Positions 35,528 through 45,044 of a stretch of DNA of 64,000 nucleotides are shown here, piece by piece (the stretch's first letter is position 1; each line of letters opens with the position of its first letter). The position numbers were made by a program, and so were the translations under genes. The DNA is from CAVSWT01 sp963782985. GTDB taxonomy: Bacteria > Bacteroidota > Ignavibacteria > Ignavibacteriales > Ignavibacteriaceae. The stretch spans positions 248,001-312,000 of the forward strand of contig CAWALU010000012.1 in assembly GCA_963782985.1 (NCBI GenBank), written 5' to 3'. Under the pieces are notes generated by a model. It saw nothing but the letters and a program-made list of their open reading frames with translations, did not search any database and had not been told where the DNA came from.

Positions 35528-36910
35528 TTACAGATTTTTTATTTCATTAGATAATTTTGATATAGCATCTTTGGCGTCGCCAAAATACATTAAAGCATTT
35601 GGGTAGTAGAATAATTCATTTTCAATTCCGGCATAACCGGGGTTTAAAGATCTTTTATTGATGATAACTGTTTTTGCGTAATCAACATTTAAAATCGGCA
35701 TTCCATAAATGGGACTTGCGGGGTTATTCCTTGCCGCCGGATTCACAACATCGTTAGCTCCGATAATTAAAACAACATCGGTATTATTAAAATCATCATT
35801 AATATCTTCCAAGGCAAAAAGCTTGTCATAAGGAACATTAGCTTCAGCGAGCAGAACATTCATGTGACCGGGCATTCTACCAGCCACCGGATGAATTGCA
35901 AAACGCACTTTAATATTTTTCTTTTCAAGCTGGGTCATCAAATCCATAACCGAGTGCTGAGCTTGCGCTACCGCCATTCCATATCCCGGAACAATAATTA
36001 CGCTTGATGCTGCGTCAAAAATCATTGCGGCTTCTTCAACGTCAACAGATTTTACATCGCCTTTGGGAGCTTCGCCTGAATCTACCGCTACACCGCTTCC
36101 CGCCGAACTCCATCCGCCCATAAGAACATTCATCAGAGAACGATTCATTCCACGACACATGATTAAAGTTAAAATTATTCCGGAAGCTCCGACCAAGGCG
36201 CCCGCAATTATTAATTCATTATTCCTTAAAACAAATCCTGTTGTTGAGGCTGCAATACCTGAATAAGAATTAAGCAATGAAACCGCTACTGGCATATCTG
36301 CGCCGCCTATCGGAAGCACTAATAAAACTCCAAGTATAAGGGAAACGATTACAACTATAAGCAATAAAAGTTCAGCGCCGGGATTTAGAATAATTACAAC
36401 TCCCGCTGCTATTACTCCTAAAAGTAAAATAGCGTTTATAGGATGCTGCCCCGGATACTTAACTACTTTGCCGGTTACAATCCCCTGCAATTTTCCAAAA
36501 GCGATTAATGAACCTGTAAATGTTACGCTGCCAATTAATAAGCTTAGAATAATTGCAATGCCCGTATCCGTTGGAATGAAAGGTGAAATTTTATAAAACT
36601 CAGAAAGCGCAACCAGAAGCGAAGCGCCGCCGCCAAAACCATTAAGCAGACCAACCATTTGCGGCATTCCGGTCATCGGAATTTTTACAGCCATTATTGC
36701 GCCCGCTGCCGATCCAATTATAACTCCAATAATTATCCATTCATAAGTCAGAACATTTTTATTAAGCAGAGTTACAATAATTGCAATCGCCATACCAATG
36801 GATGCATATAAGTTTCCGGTTCTTGCAGTTTTAGGCGAGCCTAATTTTTTTATTCCGAAGATAAAAAATATTGATGAAATTAAATAAGATATTTCTATAA
36901 GTACATTCAT
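35528..36910 (-). CDS. pntB: Proton-translocating NAD(P) transhydrogenase subunit beta
   Basis: PntB holds part of the proton channel and the NADP(H) site. The 460 residues start with about nine hydrophobic segments and end in the soluble NADP domain (about 280-455), with VPGYGMAVAQAQHSV, VRFAIHPVAGRMPGHMNVLLAEA and IIGANDVVNPAAR. It lies 7 bases after pntA2. A terminator follows. Confidence 0.97.
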   Translation of the reverse strand: MNVLIEISYLISSIFFIFGIKKLGSPKTARTGNLYASIGMAIAIIVTLLNKNVLTYEWIIIGVIIGSAAGAIMAVKIPMTGMPQMVGLLNGFGGGASLLVALSEFYKISPFIPTDTGIAIILSLLIGSVTFTGSLIAFGKLQGIVTGKVVKYPGQHPINAILLLGVIAAGVVIILNPGAELLLLIVVIVSLILGVLLVLPIGGADMPVAVSLLNSYSGIAASTTGFVLRNNELIIAGALVGASGIILTLIMCRGMNRSLMNVLMGGWSSAGSGVAVDSGEAPKGDVKSVDVEEAAMIFDAASSVIIVPGYGMAVAQAQHSVMDLMTQLEKKNIKVRFAIHPVAGRMPGHMNVLLAEANVPYDKLFALEDINDDFNNTDVVLIIGANDVVNPAARNNPASPIYGMPILNVDYAKTVIINKRSLNPGYAGIENELFYYPNALMYFGDAKDAISKLSNEIKNL

Positions 36911-36917
36911 TTTTTAC

Positions 36918-37199
36918 TCACTTCTTTTTGAACATTTTGAGCATTCTATCAGTAACCAAAAATCCGCCCACAACATTTATCATTGCGAAGATTACCGCCA
37001 CCAAACCTAAAATAGTGCTGATAGTAAATTCTTCCATGCCGGCGCTTAATAATGCTCCAACTATAGTAATACCTGAAATAGCATTTGAGCCGGACATAAG
37101 CGGAGTGTGTAATGTTGGCGGGACTTTTGTTATCAATTCGAAACCGACAAAAATTGCCAGCACGAATATGTAAATCAACATTAAAATATCACCTTCCAT
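36918..37199 (-). CDS. pntA2: NAD(P) transhydrogenase subunit alpha 2 (membrane part)
   Basis: The 93-residue membrane part has three hydrophobic segments: an N-terminal helix (LIYIFVLAIFVGFELI), one with AISGITIVGALLSAG, and one with LGLVAVIFAMINVVGGFLVT. In the three-subunit form PntA is split into a soluble part and this piece, as in Rhodospirillum and many Bacteroidota. Confidence 0.94.
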   Translation of the reverse strand: MEGDILMLIYIFVLAIFVGFELITKVPPTLHTPLMSGSNAISGITIVGALLSAGMEEFTISTILGLVAVIFAMINVVGGFLVTDRMLKMFKKK

Positions 37200-37211
37200 A
37201 ATTTTCCTTTT

Positions 37212-38357
37212 TTATTTAATCAATTCTTTTATTCTTTGATTAACAACTTCACCGTTGTAAGTTATTAATGAACCTTTAACAATTTCATCTTCAAGATTCA
37301 ATTCAACTTTGCCCTGCTTACCAATATGAAGCAGCAAAGCCAAAATATTTTTGGAATACATTTCGCTGGCATTCGTTGGAATTTGGCTGGGTATATTTGG
37401 CTCTCCAATAATTGTAACGCCATATTTTTTTACTGTTTTATCCTTTTCACTCACTTCACAATTTCCGCCAAACTCAACAGCCATATCTAAAATTACGCTG
37501 CCTGGTTTCATCTTCTTGACCATTTCTTCTGTAATTAAAACGGGAGCTTTCTTACCGGGAACCAAAGCCGTTGTAATAACAATATCAGCTTCAGTTACAT
37601 GTTTAAAGATTAACTCTTTTTGCTTTTGTAAAAATTCGGCAGATGCTTCTTTCGCATACCCGCCCTCATCCTGCATGTTCTCATCAGTTTGAACTTCAAT
37701 AAATCTTCCGCCCAAACTTTGCACTTCTTCTTTAACAGATGGACGGATATCAGACACCTCTACAATTGCACCCAATCTTTTAGCGGTTCCTAATGCCTGC
37801 AGACCAGCAACTCCGGCACCCATTATAACAACGCGAGAAGGTGAGATTGTTCCGGCAGCCGTCATCATTAATGGAAAAATTTTACCAAGCGTATTGCCAG
37901 CCATCAAAACAGATTTGTATCCGGCAAGGTTAGCCTGCGAACTTAGCGCATCCATTTTCTGAGCTAATGTAGTACGAGGAATAAAATCCATTGAAATTAT
38001 ATTTATTCCTTTTGACGCGCATTTTTTTGCTAATTCAAAATAATATAGCGGGTACAAAAAAGTTATTAATAAGGAATCTTTCTTTAAAAGATCAGTTTCA
38101 TCTTTATTAAGCTTTTCATTAAACAATGGTCGCTGCACTTTTAAAACAATATCGCCCGAAGCAAATAATTCTTCAGTATTATCAATAATTTTTGCTCCTG
38201 CAGTTTGATAAGCTTCATCTGTGAATCCAGCGTTTAATCCGGCATCTTTTTCAATATTAATTTCATAGCCGTCTTTAATTAATTTTGCGGCAACATCGGG
38301 AACTACTGCTACTCGGTTTTCCCCGGGCATGATTTCTTTTGGAACTGCTATTAACAA
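37212..38357 (-). CDS. pntA1: NAD(P) transhydrogenase subunit alpha 1 (NAD-binding)
   Basis: The soluble NAD(H)-binding subunit has 381 residues and an alanine-dehydrogenase-like fold. It begins LIAVPKEIMPGENRVAVVP. The dinucleotide motif is VVIMGAGVAGLQALGTAKRLGA. RQD-loop region PRTTLAQKMDALSSQANLAG is present. The start is TTG at 38357, supported by AGAGGAGA eight bases upstream. A 16-base perfect palindrome lies just before that site. The enzyme couples NADH-to-NADP+ hydride transfer to proton movement to supply NADPH. Confidence 0.95.
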   Translation of the reverse strand: MLIAVPKEIMPGENRVAVVPDVAAKLIKDGYEINIEKDAGLNAGFTDEAYQTAGAKIIDNTEELFASGDIVLKVQRPLFNEKLNKDETDLLKKDSLLITFLYPLYYFELAKKCASKGINIISMDFIPRTTLAQKMDALSSQANLAGYKSVLMAGNTLGKIFPLMMTAAGTISPSRVVIMGAGVAGLQALGTAKRLGAIVEVSDIRPSVKEEVQSLGGRFIEVQTDENMQDEGGYAKEASAEFLQKQKELIFKHVTEADIVITTALVPGKKAPVLITEEMVKKMKPGSVILDMAVEFGGNCEVSEKDKTVKKYGVTIIGEPNIPSQIPTNASEMYSKNILALLLHIGKQGKVELNLEDEIVKGSLITYNGEVVNQRIKELIK

Positions 38358-38369
38358 TTTTTCGTCTCC

Positions 38370-38385
38370 TCTGAAAATTTTCAGA
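38370..38385. promoter_or_regulatory. Perfect 16-base palindrome upstream of pntA1
   Basis: TCTGAAAATTTTCAGA is a perfect palindrome that abuts the Shine-Dalgarno of pntA1, 12 bases before its TTG start. This is where a repressor-type operator would block transcription, or where a short hairpin could mask the ribosome site. No known regulator site is recognised. Confidence 0.45.
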
Positions 38386-38510
38386 AAATTTATTCGGAAA
38401 ACTTAAAAGGTTTTAATTCTAAAAACAAATAAAAATGATTTTTAATATTTTTAAATTTGTAGAATGATTACAGAAATAGCATCCATAGCATAAATGATAA
38501 CTACAATCTT

Positions 38511-39587
38511 CTAAGCAGGCTGCTCGTGAGTAAGGCAATGCAACGTTCCCAATCCCCAAACTAAATCAACGGAATGAATGCCAACAACAGGTCTATCAGT
38601 AATTAACTCAGATAAAATTCCAAGAGCGGTTCTATCATTTGGATCATTAAAAGTTGGGACTAAAACAGCCGAGTTTGAAATATAAAAATTAGCATAACTT
38701 GCCGGCAGTCTTTCCCCATCAAAAATGATGGGCGAAGGCATGGGAAGTTCAACAATATTTATTTTTGAACCATCCTCTAATTTCATCCCCTCAAGTCTTT
38801 CTTTATTTTCTTTTAAGGGAATATAATTTTTATCATTCTGATTTCTTTCTTGAACAAGAACAATTGTATTCTTATTAATAAAACGGCAAAGGTCGTCAAC
38901 ATGACCATGAGTATCATCGCCCGCTATTCCTTTCCCCAGCCAAAGCGTATTTGTTATACCAAGATAATTTTTAAATATTTCTTCGTAATCTATTTTTGTA
39001 AAGCCTGGATTTCTAACTTGAACTTTTTTGTCCAGCAAACATTCTTCTGTGGTAAATAAGGTTCCCTCACCGTTTATATCAACGCTTCCGCCTTCAAGTA
39101 TTATTTTTTTATCATTGTGAGTAGCCGAAAACTTTTGGATATTCATTTTTTCAGAAATATACTTTGGAACTTTTCTATCCTTCTTATAATTAGAATATTT
39201 TGCCCAAGCATTAAACTCAAAATTTACAATTGCAATTTCGCCTTTATTATTTTTTACAAACGCCGGCCCGGAATCGCGAAGCCAGCCGCGGTTAGTTTTT
39301 AATTGATAAAATTCCACGTTAGAAATATTAGCGTGAACCAATTTTAAAATTCTTTTTGCTTGCTTTTCTGCTTCCTTCGATTCAATAATAATTCTAACTT
39401 TTTCTCCCTCGGAAATTTTTCTAACTATCTCGCCGTAAACCCAAAAGATTGGTTCAATTTTGCCGGGCCAATCATTTTTATTATGCGGCCAGCCAATCCA
39501 GGTAGCTTCATGTTTTTTCCATTCGGCTGGAAGCGTGAATCCTAATTGTGAAGGAAATTGCTTTTTATTTAGAGTTTGATTTTTCAT
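38511..39587 (-). CDS. aguA: Agmatine deiminase
   Basis: The enzyme hydrolyses agmatine to N-carbamoylputrescine and ammonia. The 358 residues show the guanidino-group modifying fold: catalytic His/Asp region GDDTHGHVDDLCRF, LEGGSVDINGEG, and the nucleophile Cys351 in GTLHCLTHEQPA at the C-terminus. It lies 60 bases after aguB on the same strand. Confidence 0.95.
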   Translation of the reverse strand: MKNQTLNKKQFPSQLGFTLPAEWKKHEATWIGWPHNKNDWPGKIEPIFWVYGEIVRKISEGEKVRIIIESKEAEKQAKRILKLVHANISNVEFYQLKTNRGWLRDSGPAFVKNNKGEIAIVNFEFNAWAKYSNYKKDRKVPKYISEKMNIQKFSATHNDKKIILEGGSVDINGEGTLFTTEECLLDKKVQVRNPGFTKIDYEEIFKNYLGITNTLWLGKGIAGDDTHGHVDDLCRFINKNTIVLVQERNQNDKNYIPLKENKERLEGMKLEDGSKINIVELPMPSPIIFDGERLPASYANFYISNSAVLVPTFNDPNDRTALGILSELITDRPVVGIHSVDLVWGLGTLHCLTHEQPA

Positions 39588-39647
39588 TTAAAATTAGTTC
39601 TTAGCGCTTTGTCATTAGTTTTTTTTTGAATATTGAATTTTAACTTT

Positions 39648-40541
39648 TCACTCATCAATAAATCGTTTGTCAATTCCTATATAAGCGTCAATTCTTCTAT
39701 CTCGCAGAAATGGCCAATTCCTTCTTATATATTCAATTCTATCCAAATTTATTTCAGCAAGCACTACTTCTTCTTTATCGGCGGATGCTTCGGCTATAAT
39801 TACACCTTGCGGATCAGCTACGAATGATGATCCCCAAAATTCTATTCCGGCGGAATTTTCATTTTCTTTTTCCAAACCAATTCTGTTTGCAGCGGCAACG
39901 TAAACGCCGTTCGCAATTGCGTGTCCGCGCTGTATTGTTCTCCAAGATTCAAATTGATTTTTGCCATGTTCGTCTTTTTCGTGCGGATGCCAACCAATTG
40001 CAGTCGGATAAAATAAAACGCTGGCGCCTTTCAACGCCGTTATTCTCGCGCCTTCAGGGTACCACTGGTCCCAACAAATTAAAGTTCCAATGTTTCCATA
40101 TTTTGTTTTAAAAGATTTAAAACCTAAATCGCCTGGAGTGAAATAAAATTTTTCGTAATATGCCGGATCATCAGGGATGTGCATCTTCCTGTAAATTCCA
40201 GCAAGTTCGCCTTCTTCATTAATTATGGCTGCAGTGTTGTGATAAATTCCCGCGGCGCGTTTTTCAAATAATGAAGCGACTACAACTACATTTTTTTCTT
40301 TAGCAACTTTACCAATCGCTTCTGTGGAAGGACCAGGAATTGTTTCGGCTAAATCAAAAATTTCTATATCTTCTTTTTGGCAAAAATATTGAGAGCGAAA
40401 TAATTCCGGTAGACATATTATATGTGCGCCATCGTCAGCTGCCTTTTCAATCCAATGAATCGCTTTCTCTAAATTTTCATCGGGATTTTTTGAAAATGAA
40501 AGCTGCAATAAACCCACGTTAAATTTTTTATAATTATCCAT
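39648..40541 (-). CDS. aguB: N-carbamoylputrescine amidohydrolase
   Basis: This nitrilase-fold enzyme cuts N-carbamoylputrescine to putrescine, CO2 and ammonia. The 297 residues show the Glu-Lys-Cys triad in CLPELFRSQYF, YRKMHIPDDP and LICWDQWYPEGARI. Together with aguA it makes putrescine from agmatine. No arginine decarboxylase is in the window. Confidence 0.95.
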   Translation of the reverse strand: MDNYKKFNVGLLQLSFSKNPDENLEKAIHWIEKAADDGAHIICLPELFRSQYFCQKEDIEIFDLAETIPGPSTEAIGKVAKEKNVVVVASLFEKRAAGIYHNTAAIINEEGELAGIYRKMHIPDDPAYYEKFYFTPGDLGFKSFKTKYGNIGTLICWDQWYPEGARITALKGASVLFYPTAIGWHPHEKDEHGKNQFESWRTIQRGHAIANGVYVAAANRIGLEKENENSAGIEFWGSSFVADPQGVIIAEASADKEEVVLAEINLDRIEYIRRNWPFLRDRRIDAYIGIDKRFIDE

Positions 40542-40557
40542 AAATTTTTCACTAAAA

Positions 40558-41472
40558 TTAAAATGATTTCTCAGAAATTACTTTGCCGTTCTCAGAAAAT
40601 TCTTTGCTATTAATTAATTTATTATTTTCATAAGTTTCAATAAACCAAAGCGAACCATCTTTATTATAAATTTTTGTTTCACCATCTAAAATATTTTCCT
40701 CAAAGTTTTGTTCAGTCCAAAGAGCGCCGTCTTCATAAAAAGATTTTGCAATCCCGTCTTTTTTGCCTTCTTCATTATAGCGGATAATGTTTTGCATTTT
40801 GCCATTTTCAAAATAATTGATTGCTTCGCCTTTAACATAGCCATAATTAAAATTCTTTTTACTTTTTATAATTCCGCTTTGATAATACTCAACTCCGCTT
40901 CCATTAAGATTACCATTGTTATAGTTTAGCTCGCTTTTAATTTTGCCATCGTCATAATACCATCGCGTAATTCCCTCCTGCATATCGCTTGCATAATTTG
41001 CTTCGGCTTTTAAATTGCCGTTGTTAAAATATTCTTTTGAAGTTCCGTTTCGCATTCCATTCACGTATTCATAAGAAGATTTTAATTCTCCGGATTCATA
41101 ATAGCTTTTATACGCGCCGTCTAAAATTCCATCTTTATAATTAAAAGATTCTTTAAGCGAGCCTGTTTCATAATATCCCACATAAGCGCCATCATATTTA
41201 GCATTGTTGTAAGTAATCATCTCTTTAAGCACACCGCTATCAAAGTAAAAATAATTTTTGCCCTCTCTAACTCCGGTTTTATAATTTAATATTTCTTTAA
41301 TAATTCCATCAGGCGAATAATATTTGCACACACCATTTAACTTTCCATCTATAAAATTTTCCTGCTGTTTCAAAATTCCGGAAGGATATTGCTCCTTTAC
41401 AATTCCATTTTGAGAAAACACAGCAATGCTGAAAATCAAAAAAAACAAAATTTCATTAATTATTTTTTTCAT
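40558..41472 (-). CDS. YwqK/MORN-variant repeat protein
   Basis: The product has 304 residues. It has a short signal-like leader and then about 11 repeats of about 23 residues built on YxxGxLKxxxxYxNGxxxGxxxxYY (for example EYFNNGNLKAEANYASDMQEG). This is the MORN-variant/YwqK pattern; YwqK of Bacillus is a toxin antagonist, but many Bacteroidota proteins share the repeat and have unknown roles. The product is likely exported. It follows a second, frameshifted protein of the same kind by 11 bases. Confidence 0.85.
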   Translation of the reverse strand: MKKIINEILFFLIFSIAVFSQNGIVKEQYPSGILKQQENFIDGKLNGVCKYYSPDGIIKEILNYKTGVREGKNYFYFDSGVLKEMITYNNAKYDGAYVGYYETGSLKESFNYKDGILDGAYKSYYESGELKSSYEYVNGMRNGTSKEYFNNGNLKAEANYASDMQEGITRWYYDDGKIKSELNYNNGNLNGSGVEYYQSGIIKSKKNFNYGYVKGEAINYFENGKMQNIIRYNEEGKKDGIAKSFYEDGALWTEQNFEENILDGETKIYNKDGSLWFIETYENNKLINSKEFSENGKVISEKSF

Positions 41473-41483
41473 TTTAAATCCTT

Positions 41484-41768
41484 CTAATATCCATAAGTTG
41501 AAACAAGCAAGCCGTCTTTATTATACTCCTTGCTTTTTTCAATTTTACCGTCATTAAAATATTCTTCTTTTTGGATTTTACCATTTTCAAAATAGTTTCT
41601 AACCCAGCCGTTTAATTTTCCGTTAAGATAATTTTCTTCTTTTTGAAGAGCGGTATTTTTATAGTAATAAGATTTCTTCCCCTGCAATTCTCCATCAATA
41701 ATATAAGCGTCAGATTTTATAAGACCATTTTCGATGATAGGTTTTCTGCTCGCCCTCAAGAATATCAT
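41484..41768 (-). pseudogene. C-terminal piece of the frameshifted MORN protein
   Basis: This frame continues the repeats of the gene starting at 42828: IENGLIKSDAYIIDGELQG and three further units. The preceding frame ends in EQKTYHRKWSYKI. Removing one base near 41733 makes a continuous repeat HENGLIKSD, so these residues are the tail of that gene and not a separate protein. Confidence 0.75.
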
Positions 41769-42828
41769 TTTTGTAATTAGATACCGATTCCATAATTCCG
41801 GAAATATAATATGATATTGTTATTCCATTTTTAAAATTAGCGCTGTAAATGCTTTCAGTTTTTAATTCGCCTGTTGCATAATAAGTTTTTGAATTTCCTT
41901 TGCGAATTCCATTTAAATAATCCGTTTCATTTTTAATAATTCCATCTTCATAAAAAGAAAAAGATTTTCCATTTAAAGTATCATTTTTATATGCCCATTG
42001 TTCTTCCAAATATCCGCTGGGATAATAGAACCGAGAGTCGTCTTCGCGCTTGCCGTCAATATAAAATATTTCTTCTTTTATAACTCCGTTATCAAAATAA
42101 TTTTTAACGGTTTTTTCTTCCGCTTCTTTTTTGCCGGTGTAGTCGTATCTAATTCTGTTTAAAAGCTCATCGCCCACGTAATCATCAACCACTCTTAAAT
42201 TTCCCGCCGAATCATAAATTTTTACTTCGCCCTCCAGTTTATCATTTATATAATTTGCCTTTAGAGCAAGCGCGCCGTTGCTCTCATGAAAAATTTTGGT
42301 TGAGCCGACCATTTTACCATTTACAAAATTTCGTTCAACCTCAACTTTACCTGACTTATAAAATGTTTTTGAAATTCCCTGCAATATTCCATTTTGATAA
42401 AGCCATTCACCCTGCTTTTCACCGCTTTTATAATATGTGTAAGTTAAGCCGTCAAGCTTACCGTTATAATAATTTTGCTCCGACCATAGCTCGCCGGATT
42501 CGTAATACCATTTTGATGTTCCTTCTTTTTCACCGCTTCTATAATTCCATTCAATGCTTACTTTGCCATCAGGGAAATACCAGGTGGAAACTCCATCTTC
42601 TTTACCATAAAAGAATCTCCATTCCTTCCATAACTTGCCGTCGGGATAATATTCTAAATATCTCCCGTGAAGTTGGTCATTCCAATAATCGCCTTGCGTT
42701 TTAATTGTGCCGTCCGGGTAAAATGTTTTTTTAACTTCAACGCCTCCGGAAGTTTGAGCCGATAATGAAATTTGAAATAATAAAATTATAACAATAAAAA
42801 AAAGAAAAGCTCTTCGAGATTTATTCAT
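41710..42828 (-). CDS. YwqK/MORN-variant repeat protein, frameshifted near the 3' end
   Basis: The product has 372 residues in this frame, with a signal peptide (AFLFFIVIILLFQISLSAQ) followed by about 14 MORN-variant units such as KKTFYPDGTIKTQGDYWND and YFPDGKVSIEWNYRSGEKEG. With the tail at 41484 the intact protein would have about 448 residues. The gene is exported and of unknown function. It and the protein after it form a two-gene cluster. Confidence 0.82.
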   Translation of the reverse strand: MNKSRRAFLFFIVIILLFQISLSAQTSGGVEVKKTFYPDGTIKTQGDYWNDQLHGRYLEYYPDGKLWKEWRFFYGKEDGVSTWYFPDGKVSIEWNYRSGEKEGTSKWYYESGELWSEQNYYNGKLDGLTYTYYKSGEKQGEWLYQNGILQGISKTFYKSGKVEVERNFVNGKMVGSTKIFHESNGALALKANYINDKLEGEVKIYDSAGNLRVVDDYVGDELLNRIRYDYTGKKEAEEKTVKNYFDNGVIKEEIFYIDGKREDDSRFYYPSGYLEEQWAYKNDTLNGKSFSFYEDGIIKNETDYLNGIRKGNSKTYYATGELKTESIYSANFKNGITISYYISGIMESVSNYKNDILEGEQKTYHRKWSYKI

Positions 42829-43078
42829 ACATCCGATCTAAAAAAACATTAAAAATATATATTATTATTCAGTAAATATCCGAATAAATAATTTGTATTA
42901 AACTAAAAATTTTATTCAGTCAAATTAATATTATTTAAGTAGAAGTTAAAATCATTAAAAAATACCACTCAACTGATTTTTAATCCCTTCAAATAAAAAC
43001 GAAAATTTTATGTTGCCTTTGTTTAAATATTAAGTTAAAATCTTTTCGCATTTCAACAAAATAAAAATAGGAGGTTCT

Positions 43079-43462
43079 ATGCCAAGAGTAGTTCATTTTG
43101 AAATCCATGCTGACAATCCCGAAAGAGCAATTAAATTTTACAGTAAAATTTTCGGGTGGGAATTTAACAAGTGGGATGGTCCTATGCCGTATTGGTTAAT
43201 TAAAACCGGCAACGACGAGGAACGCGGGATTGACGGCGGAATGGTAATGCGGCAGGGGAAAATAGACGGCGAAGCTGTTATTGCTTATGTATGCACAATA
43301 ACAGTTGATTCAATTGATGAGTACATTTCCAAAATAGAAAGTAACGATGGAATTATTGCAGTTCCCAAAATGCCTATACCGGGGCAAGGCTGGTTGGCAT
43401 ACGCAAAAGATACTGAGGGAAATATTTTTGGAATAATGCAATCGGATGAAAACGCAAAATAA
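43079..43462 (+). CDS. VOC-family (glyoxalase-like) protein
   Basis: The product has 127 residues forming one vicinal-oxygen-chelate domain: VVHFEIHADNPERAIKFYSKIFGWEF, IDGGMVMR and KDTEGNIFGIMQSDE. The N-terminal His and the C-terminal Glu are candidate metal ligands. Substrate unknown. A strong AGGAGG precedes the ATG. It is the only plus-strand gene in this stretch and faces the TolB-like lipoprotein gene. Confidence 0.9.
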   Translation: MPRVVHFEIHADNPERAIKFYSKIFGWEFNKWDGPMPYWLIKTGNDEERGIDGGMVMRQGKIDGEAVIAYVCTITVDSIDEYISKIESNDGIIAVPKMPIPGQGWLAYAKDTEGNIFGIMQSDENAK

Positions 43463-43526
43463 ATTTATGAAATATTGCCGCGAATTGACACTGCCTTCCA
43501 CTAATTAAAATTCGAAAAGTTTGCGG

Positions 43527-45017
43527 CTATCTCTTCCAGTCCGGCATTAAGCCGGCGCTGATAATTTTATGTCTATTCTCTCCATTGATATCAATTATAA
43601 AAATATCAGGTTCACTTGAGCCGTCATTTAAAGCATTATTAAAAATGATTGAACCGCCGTCGGGTGAAAATCTCGGGTTTGTGTCGTTAGTGCCGTCATT
43701 TTTTTTGAACGAAACATCAGTAACAACAGAGTCGGCTAATCTTTTTAGAAACATGTGTGAGTTTAATTGTCTGCCCGTTGCCGATTCAAACCCTGAAACA
43801 TCATTAGTAAAAAGAATACTTTTTCCGTCAGGTGAAAAGGAAGGTCGTTCAACAATCCCGGAAAGATTACCTACAACCATCTGCATATTGGTTCCGTTTG
43901 AATTCATAATATAAATTTCATTATCGTAAACATTTACGCCGATTGTTTCAACAACAATTTTATCGGCGAGCGGTGAAAATTCACATTCGCGAAAATGCCT
44001 ATCTGCCGGCGCCGTCGCTATTTCAGTTAGATTTGAACCATCATTGTTAATCCTGTATAATTTATTGTAGTGCGAATAAATTAAGCTACCTCCGTCGGGC
44101 GCCCAACTGAAACCAATTCCAATATTATTATAACCGGTTACGGCAAGATTTGTAATTTGCTGAACATCAGAGCCGTCCAAATTAGCCGTGTAAATTTGAG
44201 GCTGCAAAGAGACATCCGATGCAAAAGCAATTTTATTTTTTTTAGGACTAAAGCGCGGATAGATTTCTTTACCGTTAGTATTTATTAACTGAACTAAATT
44301 TGTTTCAGTTGAATCGGAAGTGAACAATTTATAAACGCCGTCAACTTTTCTTACAAAAGCAAAAGGATTATTTGGGAAAGCTTTAGTAGTAAAACTCCAT
44401 ACATCTCCGTTAACCGAGCTGTTTGTATCCTTAACTATTACCTGCCAAAAATATGTTTTGCTGTACTCAAGATTTTTAACATCAACCAATGTGTCGCTTA
44501 TTTCGGAAGCAATTTTAATTGGCGTTGTTTCTTTGGAATTATATAAATAGACGTCATATTTAACATTGTCCGCGCCTGTATTGTTAGAAGACCACGACAA
44601 AGTTAAAGCAACAGAACTTTGCGTCGCTTGATTTGCAGGAATAGGATTTTTTGGAACGTTCAAAGTATTTGTGGTTGGATTATCTTCCAATAAAATTGAA
44701 GCTTGCGCAGTTGCATTTTCCTTTACCATAATGCTAACTGAACCGGTTTTGTATCCATTTTTCTTTGCCGTTATTGTGTAGCTGCCGACTTGAATATCCT
44801 TTATATTAAATGCCCCGGCGTTATCCGTAACAATCGCGTTTGTGGAAGGATTGGTAGTTATGCTTGCAGCGCTTATAGGTAAACCCGTTTTCGAATCCAC
44901 AACTTTTCCGGCAATGCTTCCGAAAAATACCGGTTCGACAGTATTTTCTTTACATGAAATGAGCGCAAAAGAAAACAAAGTTAATGCGCATATAATTATC
45001 ATTTTATTATTTAACAT
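43527..45017 (-). CDS. Lipoprotein with regulatory-like, FN3 and TolB-like propeller domains
   Basis: The product has 496 residues. The lipobox FALISC gives a lipoprotein. Domains in order: carboxypeptidase-regulatory-like (about 30-115, GSIAGKVVDSKTGLPISAASI), fibronectin type III (about 125-215, WQVIVKDTNSSVNGDVWSF), and a TolB/PD40 beta-propeller (about 220-490) with repeats such as FSPKKNKIAFASD, FSPDGKSILFTND and RFSPDGGSIIFNNA. Probably anchored in an envelope membrane. It directly follows the curli genes, so it may be transcribed with them, but a link to curli is only positional. Confidence 0.85.
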   Translation of the reverse strand: MLNNKMIIICALTLFSFALISCKENTVEPVFFGSIAGKVVDSKTGLPISAASITTNPSTNAIVTDNAGAFNIKDIQVGSYTITAKKNGYKTGSVSIMVKENATAQASILLEDNPTTNTLNVPKNPIPANQATQSSVALTLSWSSNNTGADNVKYDVYLYNSKETTPIKIASEISDTLVDVKNLEYSKTYFWQVIVKDTNSSVNGDVWSFTTKAFPNNPFAFVRKVDGVYKLFTSDSTETNLVQLINTNGKEIYPRFSPKKNKIAFASDVSLQPQIYTANLDGSDVQQITNLAVTGYNNIGIGFSWAPDGGSLIYSHYNKLYRINNDGSNLTEIATAPADRHFRECEFSPLADKIVVETIGVNVYDNEIYIMNSNGTNMQMVVGNLSGIVERPSFSPDGKSILFTNDVSGFESATGRQLNSHMFLKRLADSVVTDVSFKKNDGTNDTNPRFSPDGGSIIFNNALNDGSSEPDIFIIDINGENRHKIISAGLMPDWKR

Positions 45018-45044
45018 TAAGAATCTCCATAAGTAATATTTATG

